Positions 1 through 12,351 of a DNA stretch of 64,000 bases are shown piece by piece; the first letter of the stretch is position 1, and every line of letters begins with the position of its first letter. Under the pieces are notes generated by a model. That model was not told the DNA's origin. It saw only the letters and a list, made by a program, of their open reading frames with translations, and ran no database searches. A program made the translations under genes and the position numbers. This DNA is from Cymbomonas tetramitiformis (Eukaryota > Chlorophyta > Pyramimonadophyceae > Pyramimonadales > Pyramimonadaceae), in the NCBI GenBank assembly GCA_001247695.2, contig LGRX02024823.1, positions 1 to 64,000 of the forward strand, in the 5' to 3' direction.

Positions 1-480
1 CACGGTAAATGGATGGCGGCCACGCAAGCGAGTGTGCATTGACACGGTAAATGGATGGCGGCCAGGAGCACATTGTAACTTTGATTTGCAGCCAGCTGCA
101 TGTGGAGGGTTTTATCGGCGCGGTGCTTCGACGTTGGCTTCATGTGGGGAGCGCACTGGCAGGGAGAGTTGGTGGTCGGTGCATTTGGAAAGCGCCCTGG
201 GAGGGAGACTTTGGCCGGCGTATATGGGGTGCGCATTGGTATGGTATTTGGGTGGCAGCGGCTCGTGGAGGGCACATCGGCACCATGATTTGACGCCGGC
301 TGCAGATTTCCGGGCGCACTGGCATGGTATTGTGTCGGCGGCTGCATGTGGAAGGGGGGGATATTGGCACGTTGACGCGCCGGTAGGTTGACGGTGGCTG
401 CGTGCGAGGAGCGCATGGGGAGAAGTATGGCGCCGGCTGCATGGCGCGTGGGCTGTACACCTTTCAGTTGATGTGGCGGT
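1..480 (+). repeat. Degenerate tandem repeats in an upstream intron
   Basis: The first 480 bases contain diverged copies of a unit built on GGAGCGCACTGGCAKGG and GGCTGCATGTGGAGGG, spaced about 50-90 bases apart. No exon with good borders was found before 497. This is probably intron sequence of the host gene with an old minisatellite. Confidence 0.4.
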
Positions 481-496
481 GCCGCTTGCTGTGCAG

Positions 497-3400
497 GTCG
501 TTTTCAAGGTGGAAGAGCAGCAACTCCGAGGAGGAATCGGAGTGGTGGGATGCAGAGGAAGGCGCTGAGGTGAGCCCCCCCTGCGATGCCATCCCGAGTG
601 CTTCACACATGCTGCAGGATGTGTGGACCTGCTTTCAGTGCAGCCATCAGGAAGGCTACAGCATAGCCCTGAGGATGCACCTGTAGCTGTGGAGTGTTCC
701 TGCGCTATGCTGCATGTGACGCCTGCGAGAGGATGCAGGAGGAGATAGACGCGGAGATGACCATGGCGGAGCTGGTGCCGAGCCTGGTGGAGTGGCTGAT
801 GGAGATCCGGGAGAGAGTTGAGCGCCATCCCTCCAAGGAAGAGGTGGTGAGTGCCACACCACTCGGGGAGAGACGCAATCTTCGGCGTGCGCCCGCTGCA
901 ACCGCTGCGCAGCACTCCCTCTCATGCTCCAGCAGAGGCATCCGCCATGGTCTCTGCGCCCACGTCAGCAGCCCCCCAATGCAGCGGAGGGTGGCGGCTC
1001 CCTCGGGAACAGCTGCATTCTCTCATCTCCACATGTGCAAGCGGATTCCAGGGTTTCTCAGGTGCCCTCTGCCTTCGACTTACATTCCACAAGTGCCTAG
1101 CATTTGGGCCGGCCGCCTACACGGCATGCACCGAAGAATAATGCAGGGGCCTCGTTGCCTCTGTGTACGCTTCACTTCCCTGCCCCTCGCTGGGGCAAAT
1201 TTGATGACGGGCGTGGATGTGCTTGGCTTCACAGACGGAGGGCATCGTCAAGACCTGGAAGCAGGAGCTGGCCAAGCTGCTCAGCAGAGGAGACGGCGCG
1301 GGTGCGGGGCTTGTCACGTGGCATGGCCTAAAGGGCCTTCAAGCTTTGAGTGCATACGGCGCCTAGGGACGTTCGAACACGTGCCGGCGTGGAGCTGCTG
1401 GAGCATCATCCCGCTGCAGTGCGCAGGGCCGCGCCACACCGAGGCCACCACGGCATCGGCGTTGGCGCGAGAGCGCAGCCGTGCATCCTCAGCTGCGCGC
1501 CACACCGAGGCGCGGCCCGCCTGGACTGAGTGTGGCTGAGCCGTGGGGTGGGGTTGCCAGATAAAGACGTTGAGAGAAGCGTGGACAACTGCTGGAACTT
1601 GGTGACCACACCCAAGGAAAACATCATGTTGCAGGAAAGCATCAGCGAGGCTCTGGGACCGGATGCTGGGGTGCCTGCTGAGGCCAATGTGCGCCCCAAG
1701 CATGTGTCTCCCCTCCACTGCACTCTGCAACTGTACCTGCCTATACCACATGTTAAAGGCACCCGGGGGGGAGCAGGCAGCGCTCCCATACACATGTCCT
1801 GTCCGCACACCTGGCCACTTTCCACTCTCCGGGCTCCACTCATTTTCGAGGGGGTGTTGTGTGCCCAGCAGTTGGGGGCATTTGTGCCCAGCAGTTTGGT
1901 GGCAGCTGGCGGGCAGTTAGGGCCGGGGGACCGTGTCTGCAGAGAAGTGATCAGGCATGATGCAGGGCGCGTGTGTGATTTGCGGGCTGACAGGAAATGT
2001 GTAGCCTGCTGCGGCGCGCGAGGGCAGCCCTGCCGCTTCCCGAAGACGAGCTCGTCAACCTGATACGCATCTGGAGTGCTGACGCCACACCAACCACCAG
2101 CCATCTGATCTCGGATTGGGTCTCCACGACTCGGATGGCCCAGTTGCCCGATCGTACGGCCCAAAAGGTTCTAAGCTTGTCTAGCAACGGCGAGGACCTG
2201 GAGGTAACGCCTTCTCCCCACTGGCCACTTGCTTTCCACAGTCAGTGGCCTGCAGACTGCATCATCCACGCCCCCCTCCACGCCTCCCTCCCCCGATGCG
2301 AGATGACCGGAGGGGCACCTCTGCCTGGGGACTCCTGCGCCAACCCCTGTTGCGACCACTGCGAAGCCATGGCTTGCACCGAGACACCCGCGCCGATCCG
2401 GCAGCCGGAGAACCCTGTCGCAGTACTCCTCGCGCTGCCCTCCAGCTACTGAAATGACCGGGCATCGATTGCTGGCAGCTCTCCGAGGAGCTTCAGAAGA
2501 CCAATGGCTTGTCGCCTCCGAACCACGGTGTGCTCGAATGGCTGTTCGAGAAGGGCGGGAGTCATGAATTTCCTCTAGGCGTCACCAATCAAAGGTGCGC
2601 GACTAGCCGCCGTTCTCTGTGTGGCATCGTCGGCCCCCCACCCTACCTGCTGAGCCCTCTCCAGATGTACACACATTCCGCCCTCCACGCCTGCCCCATG
2701 CACCATCCGCACACCGCTCTCCCAATGCCCCTGGAACCCGCCCACCGCAGCTGGTAATGTGAAATGCGGGATCACGTACTAACCGCTTAGGGTGGGGCTG
2801 AGCACAGCAAGTCGGCAGAGACCCTACTCCACATCACAGAGCAGGTACAAGAAATGTTGGAAGCTGCTGACCTCATCACCCGGGTGCGCACGCACATGCC
2901 ATCATCCCGCGCCCGGCCTTCCTGCAGCAAGCCCCTGAAGATCCGGAGGCAGCCGGAAGCCCTGCAACCCTGCAATCTGACAATCTGCTTGTCAATACAC
3001 GAGGTGGACTCTCGGTGACCTCTTGATAACGTGTGCTGGATGCTTGCGAACCTGTCAAAGGTTCTTACCAATCTGTAATGATTTCCGGATGACGTGCGAT
3101 TCTTTCTCGGTGACATGGTGATCATGCAGCGGGTGGCTGATGATGGCTGATGAAGTGGTGAGCACATCGCTGGATGAGGGGAGGAGATGTTGTTGCAGCA
3201 CGAGAAACTGAAGATCCAGCTGGAACGGTGCATCACCTCCCCTCCAGGGGAGGCAACACTGTCGAGGTGACTCCCACACAGCTGGTGTCCGCTGCCACCG
3301 TCTTGCCTGGTCCCGCAATGGTACATGTTACTGGTCTAAGCTGTGCTGGCACCATCTGTGCGCGAGACTCATCTAACGCAGCGCGGTGGGAGGGCGGTGA

Positions 3401-6400
3401 TTGCAGCTTGGTGGACCACCTCGAACGGCTTTATACACTCCACGAGGTAGGCTGATGTCTTGGCACTAGCAGTCCACGAATGCCGGTGTGCTGCCCATGG
3501 TGCACGGGCCTTGTGCGAGCTGGGTGCTCACCACCCGTTGGGCGCGCAACTCGCAGCAGGCAGATACATGGACGGGACAGGGATGTGGGAGGGAGACCCC
3601 TTCCTGCAGTTTCCTCCTTTTGATGGATTCCGCCTCTGGCCATGAGATGGGTGTGATGCGGGGGCTGCGGGCGACTGGGGGGCTCAGATCCAAGTGATGC
3701 GCAAGTCGAGAACTATCAAAGACCTGCGAGATGAGCTGGAAAGAACGCAGAAAGCTGAACAGAAGAATAAGGAATCTGATATGCTGAAGCATCATCCCGA
3801 TCAAAATTATTTGATGACGGTGCGGCTGCCTCGTCCTTGCATCACTTGCCGTGCCCGCTGGCGGCCCGCTCTTCTGCATTGACACTGGCAGTCACTGCTC
3901 ACCGGAAGGAGGCCGTGCGGAGAGCCGCGCCCCTCTCCTGCACCATTGACGCAGGCCGCAGTCTTGACCTGAAGGCCTCACAGCAAGGAGATCGGCAACC
4001 ACATGCATCTTACTTGGCGCCGCACGTTGCTGCAGGGCGCCACTGGCCTGGAGATGAACGCCGTGCAGCAGTGCTGGAACTTTTCGAACTTCTCGAGGAA
4101 CCTTTCCTCGAAAATAACGGAACTCAAAGGCAACATTGTGGTGCTCCCCCGCCTCCGGCAAGCCCGCCTCGCATTATGGTGCTCCCCCGCCTCCGGCAAG
4201 GGGCCCCGCATCGCATTGGCTCCAAAGCGCAAACTCCCGGCTGAATGCAGACAGCGGTGGATCAAGGGCACGCAAGCGCTGTGACAAAGCTCGGTGCAGT
4301 GGCGATGTCAGCACATGCCGCCGCCTCCTCCATCAATCTGAAAAGTTCTGCTCTTCCGCATGCTCAGTCTGTGGCATGCCCCATGTCCCTGAGCATCCTG
4401 CCGCCCTTCTCTCCCCCGCTCGTGCCGCCGGGCTGAGCAGGATGAGGAAAAATGGCGGGTGCCTTATAAGGATCTGACCGGCCATTTCCAGAACATGATC
4501 TCTGTGTTCAGAGGTGAGTGCGCCATTCGTTTCCCCACTATTCTGTGGTCCTGATGTTTCTCCATGGAAGAGTGTGGGGAGGGGACGGGGAGGGGGCTGC
4601 CTCGGTCCTCTCAACCCACTGCTGCCTGGAATGTGCATTTTCCCCTGTGGTGCCGCGGGAACCAGGCAGACGCACTCGAGGAGCCGCGTGGCGCAACTGA
4701 GGGGCGCTGCGTGTGACAGAGGCCACCCGCGACGAGGAGCTCTCCTCGGAGGCGCGCGGCCACATCCTGGTCCACTTGAAGAAGATGTGCAACTTGTACG
4801 CGGCGCGGCCCTCCGCATCCAGCGCGGGCCAATCCAGGTCGAGCGTGCACGGCGGCGCAGCACCGAGGGACCTGCCTGTGCTGAGGAAAGCGCAGGACGA
4901 GTTCAAGTATCGCACCGACAAGATGTCCAACAGGTGAGTCGCGCACCTAGGCGCAGCTAGGACCCTTCGATCGGAAGCACTGGATGACTCCTGGGCGCCT
5001 AGCTTGGCGGGAGAGGACATGGGATCCCTGATGACGTCATAGGGCGCTGCATGACCACATCGGAGAGACATAGCAATTCCCTGCTTGGGGAGTGTTTGTC
5101 GATAATGTTGGTAGGTGTAGCGCAAAGGGCTCTCGAGGAGTTTCCCGTTGAGCATGCCGATATTTGACACCTTGCTGGGTGCGTGGCCGGGCACAGTGAC
5201 AGCTGGGAAGACAGCGGGGAGGAGGAAGAGCACGTGATCGGGCGCTGGGTGCCGTACTTCAACGAGAACTGGACTGGCACCAGCTCGGTGTTCCACCTGG
5301 AGGCCACGGAGGAGATCCGCCAGTGTGACAGGGTGAGGAGCTCAGCCACGTGCCTCACTCGCTTGGAGCTTTGCCTCCTTGCCGCCGCCCCGTCCGCCGC
5401 CATGCAGTGCTCACCATGCGCTCACCGTGCCCCAATGGCGGTCCGGTCTGACTTCCACTCCACCAGCACGTTTCTCTAATGGAGGGGAAATGCTCCTCAG
5501 AACAGCGCTATTTGCAGAGTATGCACGGGCCCACGCGGAGGCCAGCATCAGCGCGCCTGGAAATGCATGGACGGGCCCGTGGGTAGGCCAGCGTCGGCGC
5601 ATCTGGAAAAGCAAATCCATCAACTCCTGCACATGAATCAGAGCAGCACGTGCTCGGCTTCACACCGTGCACCCTTCCATACGTTGCATGGCTGATTGAC
5701 GGGGAGGGGACCTGGGGGGGTGGCGGCCGGGTGTGCGCGCTGCAGGTGATCCTTCAGGCCAAGCACAGACAGGTGCGGAGGGGCCTCCTGCATATGGCGC
5801 GCTCGCAGGGCTCCGCGTTGACGGCTGTGCCCAGCGGCGTCTCACACAGGGAATGCCGCGGCGCGTCCCAGATGGGATCGCAGATAATGTTAGGCGGACG
5901 CCATGTTCATATGGCGTCAGCAGGGGGGGCTGGTGTCAGATCGAGATGTGGGAACGATGCTGGGTCCTCGGGGGTGGCAGGCGCTCCTGGAATGCTGAGA
6001 AGGGGTGAGGTGGGCAGAGGGGGTCCTGAGGGGCGCCGCGTGCCCTGTGACGCTGGAAAAAAAGTGCCAGGCGCGCAGAGGGGTGCTCAAAGGCAGTGGG
6101 CCTGGGCCGGGGGACGGGGGTTGGACACAGGAGCGATGCCGTGAGAGTCTGTGCAGCTATCGCGGTAAGCTGCACGAGCACGCCTACGTGGACTTCACTG
6201 AGCCCTTGGAGAAGCGCCTTGCCACCGCCCTCTGCCACTCCCTGCAGGTCCGCGCTCCCTTGCCCCCAGCCACCTCTCCTCGCATGTGAGACCTCCCGTG
6301 CATACCCCCATCCCCCCTCTCCCCAGAGATGCAGCCAGTGTTGAACCGGCAACCACCGGTGCGGCACGCGCGCCAGGTAGCTCACGCAGCACCAAGGGCA

Positions 6401-7777
6401 CATCAAGACTTCGCCTGGCCCGAGTTTGACAAAGACCGCTGTTTTTTGTCGGGTGACTTCCCCTGGTCCTGCCGTTATAGGGATTGCAGTCAACAATGAC
6501 GTGGCATCAACCCTGTCATCAAATCAACATTATGCTGCTCCCTCCTGACGCAACCCAACAGCCCAGGAGTGCAAGGCAGGACGCTGGAGGGGGGGTGGGG
6601 TGAGGGTGATGTTCGGTGGGACGTGGGCGAACAGACAAAGGCGCGGGACCAGGCAGTGAACCTAGCGGAGAGCAAGATGCAGGAGCTGTTCGAAATGGAA
6701 AAACAAGAACAGCAGGTACGCATAGCCCCGTTGCCACATGCGCCGGCTTCTCACTCCATGTGCGGCTGTTCAGCCCCCACCGCAAATGGACCACCTAGCT
6801 GCTGTCCATGCCGGCGCTGATCCAGCTCAGAGCCTGGTGATAGCTTTGCGGCACTCGTGGGCAAGTGCCGGCTGCCTGGCCGCGCGCTCGCATGCTGGCT
6901 GCCACGTGTCACACCCTGACACTGCCCCTGGGGAGAGCCCCGTGTGATGCCAGGAGAAGAAGCAGGCGGGCGAGCGGAGGAGCCGGTGAGTCGGCACGCG
7001 GCCTGCCCACAACCTGGGCTCCTTCCGGGCGGCCCAGCTCGCAAGCGCCCTGGGCTCTGAAGTGCGGGCACTGGCCCTGAAGTACCCTCGGAGCACCCAG
7101 CGCCCCGAGCCGTGATCTGTGGAGGGCTCTGCACACGGGCCATCCCCGAGATGCTTTGCCATTCTGAAGAAGAAAGGCTGCTCCATCTTTTCCCCACGTA
7201 ACAGTGAGAGATTCGGGGGCCCAATCGATACGGAGAACCGATGAGACCCACATGTGGTGGCGTGTGTCCCTCCTCTCCACCTTTTCCCCCACGTAACAGT
7301 GTGCAGGACGTGCGACTCTGGACAAAAGATCAGGGGTGTAAGGGGCTCATGCGTGTTTTGCAGGAAGAAGGAGAAGAAGAAGGAGAAGAAGAAGGAGAAA
7401 GCGAGCCCTGTGGAGGAGGACGTGAGCGCGGACCCATCTCCCTCTGGCAGCCCCGTCAAAACACACGAGGTCGGACCCGAATCCGGCACGGATGCGCGCT
7501 GTGGCAGTGGTTTCTCTGGGGATGCTGTGCGATCTTCGGAGTGACCGCGGCGCCGGCTTGTCGCACATGGTGCACTGCATCTCTCTGCTGCTCGCACCCA
7601 TTTCTAGGTGAGCTGGCGCCATGAGATGAAGGCGTGGTCTGTGGACACTCCCACAAGGATAGATCCCAGCTGAAGCAGTGTATTCAGGGGGTTGGTGGGT
7701 TCGGGGTGCCACAGGCCGACCCTGCCGGTGACTCTGGAAGTGACTCCGGAGACCCCAAGGGCACCGCCACGGAGCAG
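497..7777 (+). CDS. Host gene, exon cluster 1: middle part of a UCH-related (DUF629-type) protein
   Basis: Exons inferred by hand from AG/GT borders and phase: 497-569, 739-846, 1235-1301, 1561-1670, 1994-2203, 2479-2594, 2808-2883, 3199-3266, 3407-3446, 3688-3819, about 3988-4140, 4441-4513, 4720-4933, 5197-5332, 6131-6247, 6635-6715, 6954-6985, 7364-7469 and 7715-7777. Phases agree at every junction listed except across 5,332-6,131, where one or two microexons are probably missed. The peptides are charged and coiled-coil-like: an acidic EEESEWWDAEE exon, a VLEWLFEKGG exon and a KKEKKKEKKKEK tract. These resemble, from memory, the segment between DUF629 and the UCH domain of the plant At3g47890/At3g47910 family. 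The N-terminal TPR/DUF627 part would lie left of the window. No promoter or start codon is seen here. The gene assignment is firm because of cluster 4; single exon borders are less sure. Confidence 0.7.
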
Positions 7778-7963
7778 GTGCTGCCGCTCGCCTGACGTTT
7801 ATGAGCGCCTTGCATACGCGTGTGACACTACCCCGCCCTGCGAGCTGCACAGAAAACATTGAACCTGCAGGAACACAGCGAATACCTCATCTGCGAACGG
7901 GCACGGCTTTCGGCATTGCCACTATCGCCACTTCCACGCTTTCATGGGACCCCGCGCAGCTGG

Positions 7964-8407
7964 TGTTGGAATTCTATACAGGGTAGTTTGCAAAAGCGAG
8001 CGTAAACTTTCATTCACAAAAGATAAACCAGTTCGCAGCTTGAAACGCCACGAACATTAGCGCCCAATCATTACTGATTGGGCAGTCTAAGTGAAAGTTC
8101 ACTAATTAGAGTCTGACGTGTCACTGTCGAGTTCATAATGACTGCAGTGACACGCCTACGATGGGCCGATGAACTCTCCGGCCCACTATCAGAAGATGGG
8201 GGCGAGCTATTACACACTGTGTGTTGCCGATGGTCATCATATGATCCAACGGCCACGATTAGTTCAGCAGATCTACAGATCTAGATCTAAGGGTTTCATA
8301 GGGTTTCTTTAGGGTTTCTTCAGGGTTTGAGCATCCTGACTACTGTACAAGGCCTAGACAGTCATGCTTTACACCAAACTGATCAGCAGGCACTGCAGAT
8401 TCCAATA
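7964..8407 (-). repeat. copia-1 3' LTR (intact)
   Basis: 444 bases from TGTTGGAAT to ATTCCAATA, matching 15,689-16,023 plus 21,304-21,417. It contains four AGGGTTT-type motifs near 8,290-8,330 and a partly palindromic AGATCTACAGATCTAGATCT stretch. The inner border is preceded on the minus strand by a short AAGGGG polypurine tract. Confidence 0.95.
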
Positions 8408-8600
8408 CCCCTTCTAAAGGGTGACTGTCTAGCTAATGCCAGTTCTCGGGAATGGTGCCCCTTCAGTCTGCCACACCAGTCTTAGGGATGGTGCCCCTCC
8501 AGCTCCAGTGATACGGGGATGGTGCCCCTCCAGCTCCAGTGATATGGGGATGGTGCCCCATCAGCTCCAGTGGTATGGGGATGGTGCCCCTTCAGTCCTC
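8408..8600 (-). repeat. About 30-bp tandem repeats between RNase H stop and 3' LTR of copia-1
   Basis: Five imperfect units containing GGGATGGTGCCCC followed by TYCAGYYCCAGTG occur between about 8,448 and 8,600. They lie in the 3' untranslated region of the element next to the polypurine tract. Confidence 0.85.
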
Positions 8601-11600
8601 ATTGATCATCACGAGGCAGATTCATGACACCTAGACGTTCTCTATGTACTCGAAAGATGGGGAGTGCCAGTGGTTTGGTCATGATGTCAGAGGTGTTGTC
8701 ATCTGTTCCAGTGTACAGCGCCTCTGTCTCCTTGGCCTTAATCAGCTCCCGAATGTACATATTTCTGACCTCAATGTGCTTCGACCGGGAGTTGTTCACA
8801 TAGTCAGTGGCAAGATGGATAGCTCCTTGGTTGTCGCAGTACATGGGTACTGGTCTGCATATATCCACCAATGAGTCCAGCACGTTGAGAACATACTTCA
8901 CTTCCCGAGCCCCCTCTGACATGGCAATAATCTCGGCTTCTGTGGTAGAGAGTGAGACGCACTTCTGAATTATGGATGAGAAGAATACTAGACTTCCACA
9001 GAGAAAGACAGCGATGCCAGACGTGCTTCTTCTGGTCATCTTGCATCCAGCATAGTCAGCATCAGTATATATAGATAGTGGCAATGTTCTGCTTGGTCCA
9101 GTACCATCATGCCCCCCTGGCACTGATGCAGTGCGCAATACCAGTTCATAGTTGATGGTGCCCTTCAGGTACCTGACGACCTGCTTCAGTGCCACAAAGT
9201 GGTCCGGGCCATATGTAGCACAGAACTTTGACAATACTGATACTGCCGCCATAATGTCAGGTCGACTGCAGCGAGCCACCCACTGCAGCTGCCCCAGAAG
9301 AGCTCGATAGGGCAAGGACCCTTTGCCGTCAGCAGGAGTCAGCGCAGTGCCAGGTGACATCGGCAAGCTCGCTGGTTTGGCTTCATCCAGGCCATAAGTG
9401 CTGATCATCTGAGAGATGTAGCCAGACTGAGATAAGTATGCTATGTCACTGCCCCAGCGCACCCTGATACCCATGACCAAGTCCAGCACCCCAAGATCTT
9501 TACACGCATACTGTGAGTGGAAAGCTGTCACAAAGGTGTCGTACCAAGACTTGTCATTGGTGGCCACTAGGTTATCATCTACGTAGGCCAGAATGATAAC
9601 CTTTAGAGCGGCGTCCCGGATGGAGTACAGACATGGCTCCACGTCGCTCCTCTTCATCCTGGAGTCATAGCCCATGATGAAGGCATCGGAGGTGTCAAAC
9701 CACTCTCTACCAGCCTGCTTCAGTCCATATACTGCCTTGAGCAGTTTGGCACATCTGTGCCCCCCATAGACTAGTCCTCGGGGAAGGCGAACATACAGAT
9801 CCTCTTCAAGCACCGAGTTCAGGAATGCAGTGTCCACATCCATGTGGTAAGCCACCAGACCAAGGTTCAGGGCCAGGGTAATAACAATCCTGACCGATGA
9901 CAGCTGTGTGCACGGTGCAAAAGTGTCATAATAGTCCACTCCATACTCCTGCTTGTTACCCCGCACACATATCCGGCTCTTCCTTTTCAGGAGTTGCCTG
10001 TGCTTGTCCAGCTTCACCTTGAGGACGAGGGACATGTCCAGCAGCTTCACACCAGCAGGCACATCCTCCTCGTCCATCATGAGCAAAGCCCTCTTGATCT
10101 GCACCAGTGCCTCTAGCTCATCCTGGATGGAGTTGAGCCATTCAGCACAGTCAGGTGAAGTCAGGACTTGAGAGTGACTCTTCGGCTCGGTGACTCCCTC
10201 TGGCAGCAGGGAGCTTTGCACAGTGGGTGTCACGTCAGCCTTAACACCCAGGCATGTGTGTGCAGGTGGAAATTGCACGTTCCCAGCAGGCAGGTCCATG
10301 ACGGTGAAGTTGGTGAGGAGGACCACACAGTAGGGTTGAGCATGTGGTGCAATAGCGCGTCCACAAACCATGGCCTCCTCAGAGTCCCCCTTTCCAGTGA
10401 TAGCACGTACCTCAGTGAACAGTGGATAGTGGGCATTGATATGCCCATATGTAGGGCAATCCCTCAGTAGTGACAGGCGCTCACTTCCTGGCTCGAGATA
10501 CGAGCTCAAGCTCACCCAGCTCACGTAATCAGAGGTCTCCACCTTCACAACAGCCACCACCTCATCACTATCTTCAGGTAAGTACACACCTTGCTCCAGC
10601 ACAGCAATTTCCAATAGTGTAGGTGGTGGATCTCTGTAGGGCGCATCCAGAGTGGTGGTCATGAAGTTGGTCTTGAGAGGAGTCACTGCAGACGGATCCC
10701 ATGTGGTCACCACTTTGCCCAGCTTGTCCAACCTCTCAGAGAAAGTGACCATGCCAGAGTTGACCACCTTACCAGACTCAGGATCATACAGGAGGTAGGC
10801 GAACGAAACCTCAGAGTGCCCCACATACCTGAGCTCACGTGCTCGGTTACTGAGTTTATGCTCACGAACCGTGGGGTCAATGAAAGGGTATGCCATACAC
10901 CCAAACACCCACAGCTGTGACAAGTCCGCGTGCTTCTGCTGGATGAGGTAGTAAGCTGAAGTCCAGCCAAGGGACTTTCTGAACACACGGTTGAGGATGT
11001 GCACAGCATGTCGGGTGGCCAAGGGCCACATCTCCACACCAAAGCCAGAAGTCAGTAAGAGAGCTCTGGCCATAGCTTGTATATCTCGGTGTGACCTCTC
11101 CACCCTGGCCTGGTTCTCGTGCAAGTACGGGGAACCATGCCGCTGCTCAATACCATGTTGCTCGCAAAATGTAGCAGTCTGCCCAACAATCATGGTACTA
11201 TCGCCATCAGTGTGAAGTACCATGTGGTAGTCACTGGACAGGCCCATGGTGCTCCTCAGGCGCCTCACCTCCTCCAGGTATAGCTTGAAGGCCTTGAGGT
11301 AGTCTGAATTGAGCTTGAGAAAGAAGATGCAAATCCAGGTTGTAGAGTCATCAACAAATAATGCGAACCACCTGTACCCCCCAGCGCTGATCCTGAATGG
11401 TCCACATGTATCCGACCATACAAGATTTCCCAGCTCTGCAGATAGTACCCTGCCTGTAGGCCTCGTCGATGGTATGATGGCCTTGGTCAGCCTGCAGGCT
11501 ATGCACCGCTCGGGGCAGTGTTGTACAGGGCTGCAAGAGTATTGAGCTTCAGTGATGCCCATGGGGACGTGCTGGGCGAACATGTGATCCACTGACTTGT

Positions 11601-11745
11601 CACCCACGTGTCCAAGTCTCACATGCTGCAGCATCTTCATGTCAAGCTGCTCCTCCGTGTGCGAGTCCTTGAACAACACCACCACTGGCCACTTGGTGTC
11701 CTCGATCCATACCCGATCTTCTCCACAAGGCTCCAGGTTGGCCAC
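8599..11745 (-). CDS. copia-1 integrase, reverse transcriptase and RNase H
   Basis: An open frame of 1,048 codons (it opens at GTG; the true frame continues upstream). Domains in order: the HHCC zinc region with HVRLGH and CIAC (about residues 40-85), integrase core with WSDTCGPF, LHTDGDS and the downstream Glu of LHENQARVE, then RT with FLNS, KAVYGLKQA and the catalytic ILAYVDDN, then RNase H with YTDADYAG, STTEAEI, YCDNQGAI and KHIEVR. This is the normal copia order. The frame is continuous upstream with the methyltransferase-like region except for one TGA at about 11,835. Confidence 0.93.
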   Translation of the reverse strand: MANLEPCGEDRVWIEDTKWPVVVLFKDSHTEEQLDMKMLQHVRLGHVGDKSVDHMFAQHVPMGITEAQYSCSPVQHCPERCIACRLTKAIIPSTRPTGRVLSAELGNLVWSDTCGPFRISAGGYRWFALFVDDSTTWICIFFLKLNSDYLKAFKLYLEEVRRLRSTMGLSSDYHMVLHTDGDSTMIVGQTATFCEQHGIEQRHGSPYLHENQARVERSHRDIQAMARALLLTSGFGVEMWPLATRHAVHILNRVFRKSLGWTSAYYLIQQKHADLSQLWVFGCMAYPFIDPTVREHKLSNRARELRYVGHSEVSFAYLLYDPESGKVVNSGMVTFSERLDKLGKVVTTWDPSAVTPLKTNFMTTTLDAPYRDPPPTLLEIAVLEQGVYLPEDSDEVVAVVKVETSDYVSWVSLSSYLEPGSERLSLLRDCPTYGHINAHYPLFTEVRAITGKGDSEEAMVCGRAIAPHAQPYCVVLLTNFTVMDLPAGNVQFPPAHTCLGVKADVTPTVQSSLLPEGVTEPKSHSQVLTSPDCAEWLNSIQDELEALVQIKRALLMMDEEDVPAGVKLLDMSLVLKVKLDKHRQLLKRKSRICVRGNKQEYGVDYYDTFAPCTQLSSVRIVITLALNLGLVAYHMDVDTAFLNSVLEEDLYVRLPRGLVYGGHRCAKLLKAVYGLKQAGREWFDTSDAFIMGYDSRMKRSDVEPCLYSIRDAALKVIILAYVDDNLVATNDKSWYDTFVTAFHSQYACKDLGVLDLVMGIRVRWGSDIAYLSQSGYISQMISTYGLDEAKPASLPMSPGTALTPADGKGSLPYRALLGQLQWVARCSRPDIMAAVSVLSKFCATYGPDHFVALKQVVRYLKGTINYELVLRTASVPGGHDGTGPSRTLPLSIYTDADYAGCKMTRRSTSGIAVFLCGSLVFFSSIIQKCVSLSTTEAEIIAMSEGAREVKYVLNVLDSLVDICRPVPMYCDNQGAIHLATDYVNNSRSKHIEVRNMYIRELIKAKETEALYTGTDDNTSDIMTKPLALPIFRVHRERLGVMNLPRDDQ

Positions 11746-11829
11746 GTTGTAGCATGATGCCTTCGGTGCAGAGAAGATCTTAGCACCAGCCGGGTGCTCA
11801 TGAATAATATTGAAGCGAGAGGTCAGGCT

Positions 11830-12351
11830 TCACCAACTCGCTGTGACCCATTTAGGCAATATGAACATAAATTTGGTGTTGGGAGGATCTCTGTCAAAGT
11901 CGGCCAGGGCCTTCTGAAGACACTTCAGAATGATGTCATGGTCGAAGGGCGGGTTCCCATAGCAATGCCTGCCAGCCCAATCATTGACAAAACATGTGTC
12001 AGCTAGGGTGCAATAATCATCCAGGATATGGTTGTCATCGGAGGAAAATAGCTCCAGGAGGAAAGGACCATGAGTGGTGAAGTGAGGCTTGGTGTCCTGA
12101 AACTTCCAGTCAAAATGGTCTCGTCGATCATCAGTATGCTTGGCAGCACAGGCTAGATGGGTGTCCAAAGTCTCATAGGTATCCTCATGCATAATATACT
12201 GGTTGCCTGGCAAAGGAAAACACGGCCCCCCCTTTGGACACAGCTCTGGCCCCAAAGTCCACAAGGAAACCCGCATCCTCGAGCACCACCACCGACAAGA
12301 GGTTGAAGGGTTGTCCAGGTATGCAGTGTGTACCAAGAAGCTGTAGCTCAA
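11830..12351 (-). CDS. copia-1 methyltransferase-like domain between protease and integrase
   Basis: The frame encodes GPFLLELFSSDDN, then an Asp/Trp-rich stretch, then YGNPPFDHD and NTKFMFILP. This pattern (GPF..D, then NPPF, then a hydrophobic strand ending in P) is also found in copia-2, the gypsy element and both DIRS elements here. It resembles the DPPY-type motif of phage Dam-like adenine methyltransferases. It is joined to protease by a frameshift at a C7 run (about 12,226-12,232) and is in frame with integrase apart from one TGA. The fold call is an inference; the shared motif is directly visible. Catalysis is untested. Confidence 0.6.
   Translation of the reverse strand: MSYSFLVHTAYLDNPSTSCRWWCSRMRVSLWTLGPELCPKGGPCFPLPGNQYIMHEDTYETLDTHLACAAKHTDDRRDHFDWKFQDTKPHFTTHGPFLLELFSSDDNHILDDYCTLADTCFVNDWAGRHCYGNPPFDHDIILKCLQKALADFDRDPPNTKFMFILPKWVTASW

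Noticed and set aside
5510..5640. Candidate exon with HLEKQIHQLLHMNQS
   Set aside because: The peptide looks plausible, but the sequence is a tandem duplicate and no phase-compatible donor and acceptor pair was found.
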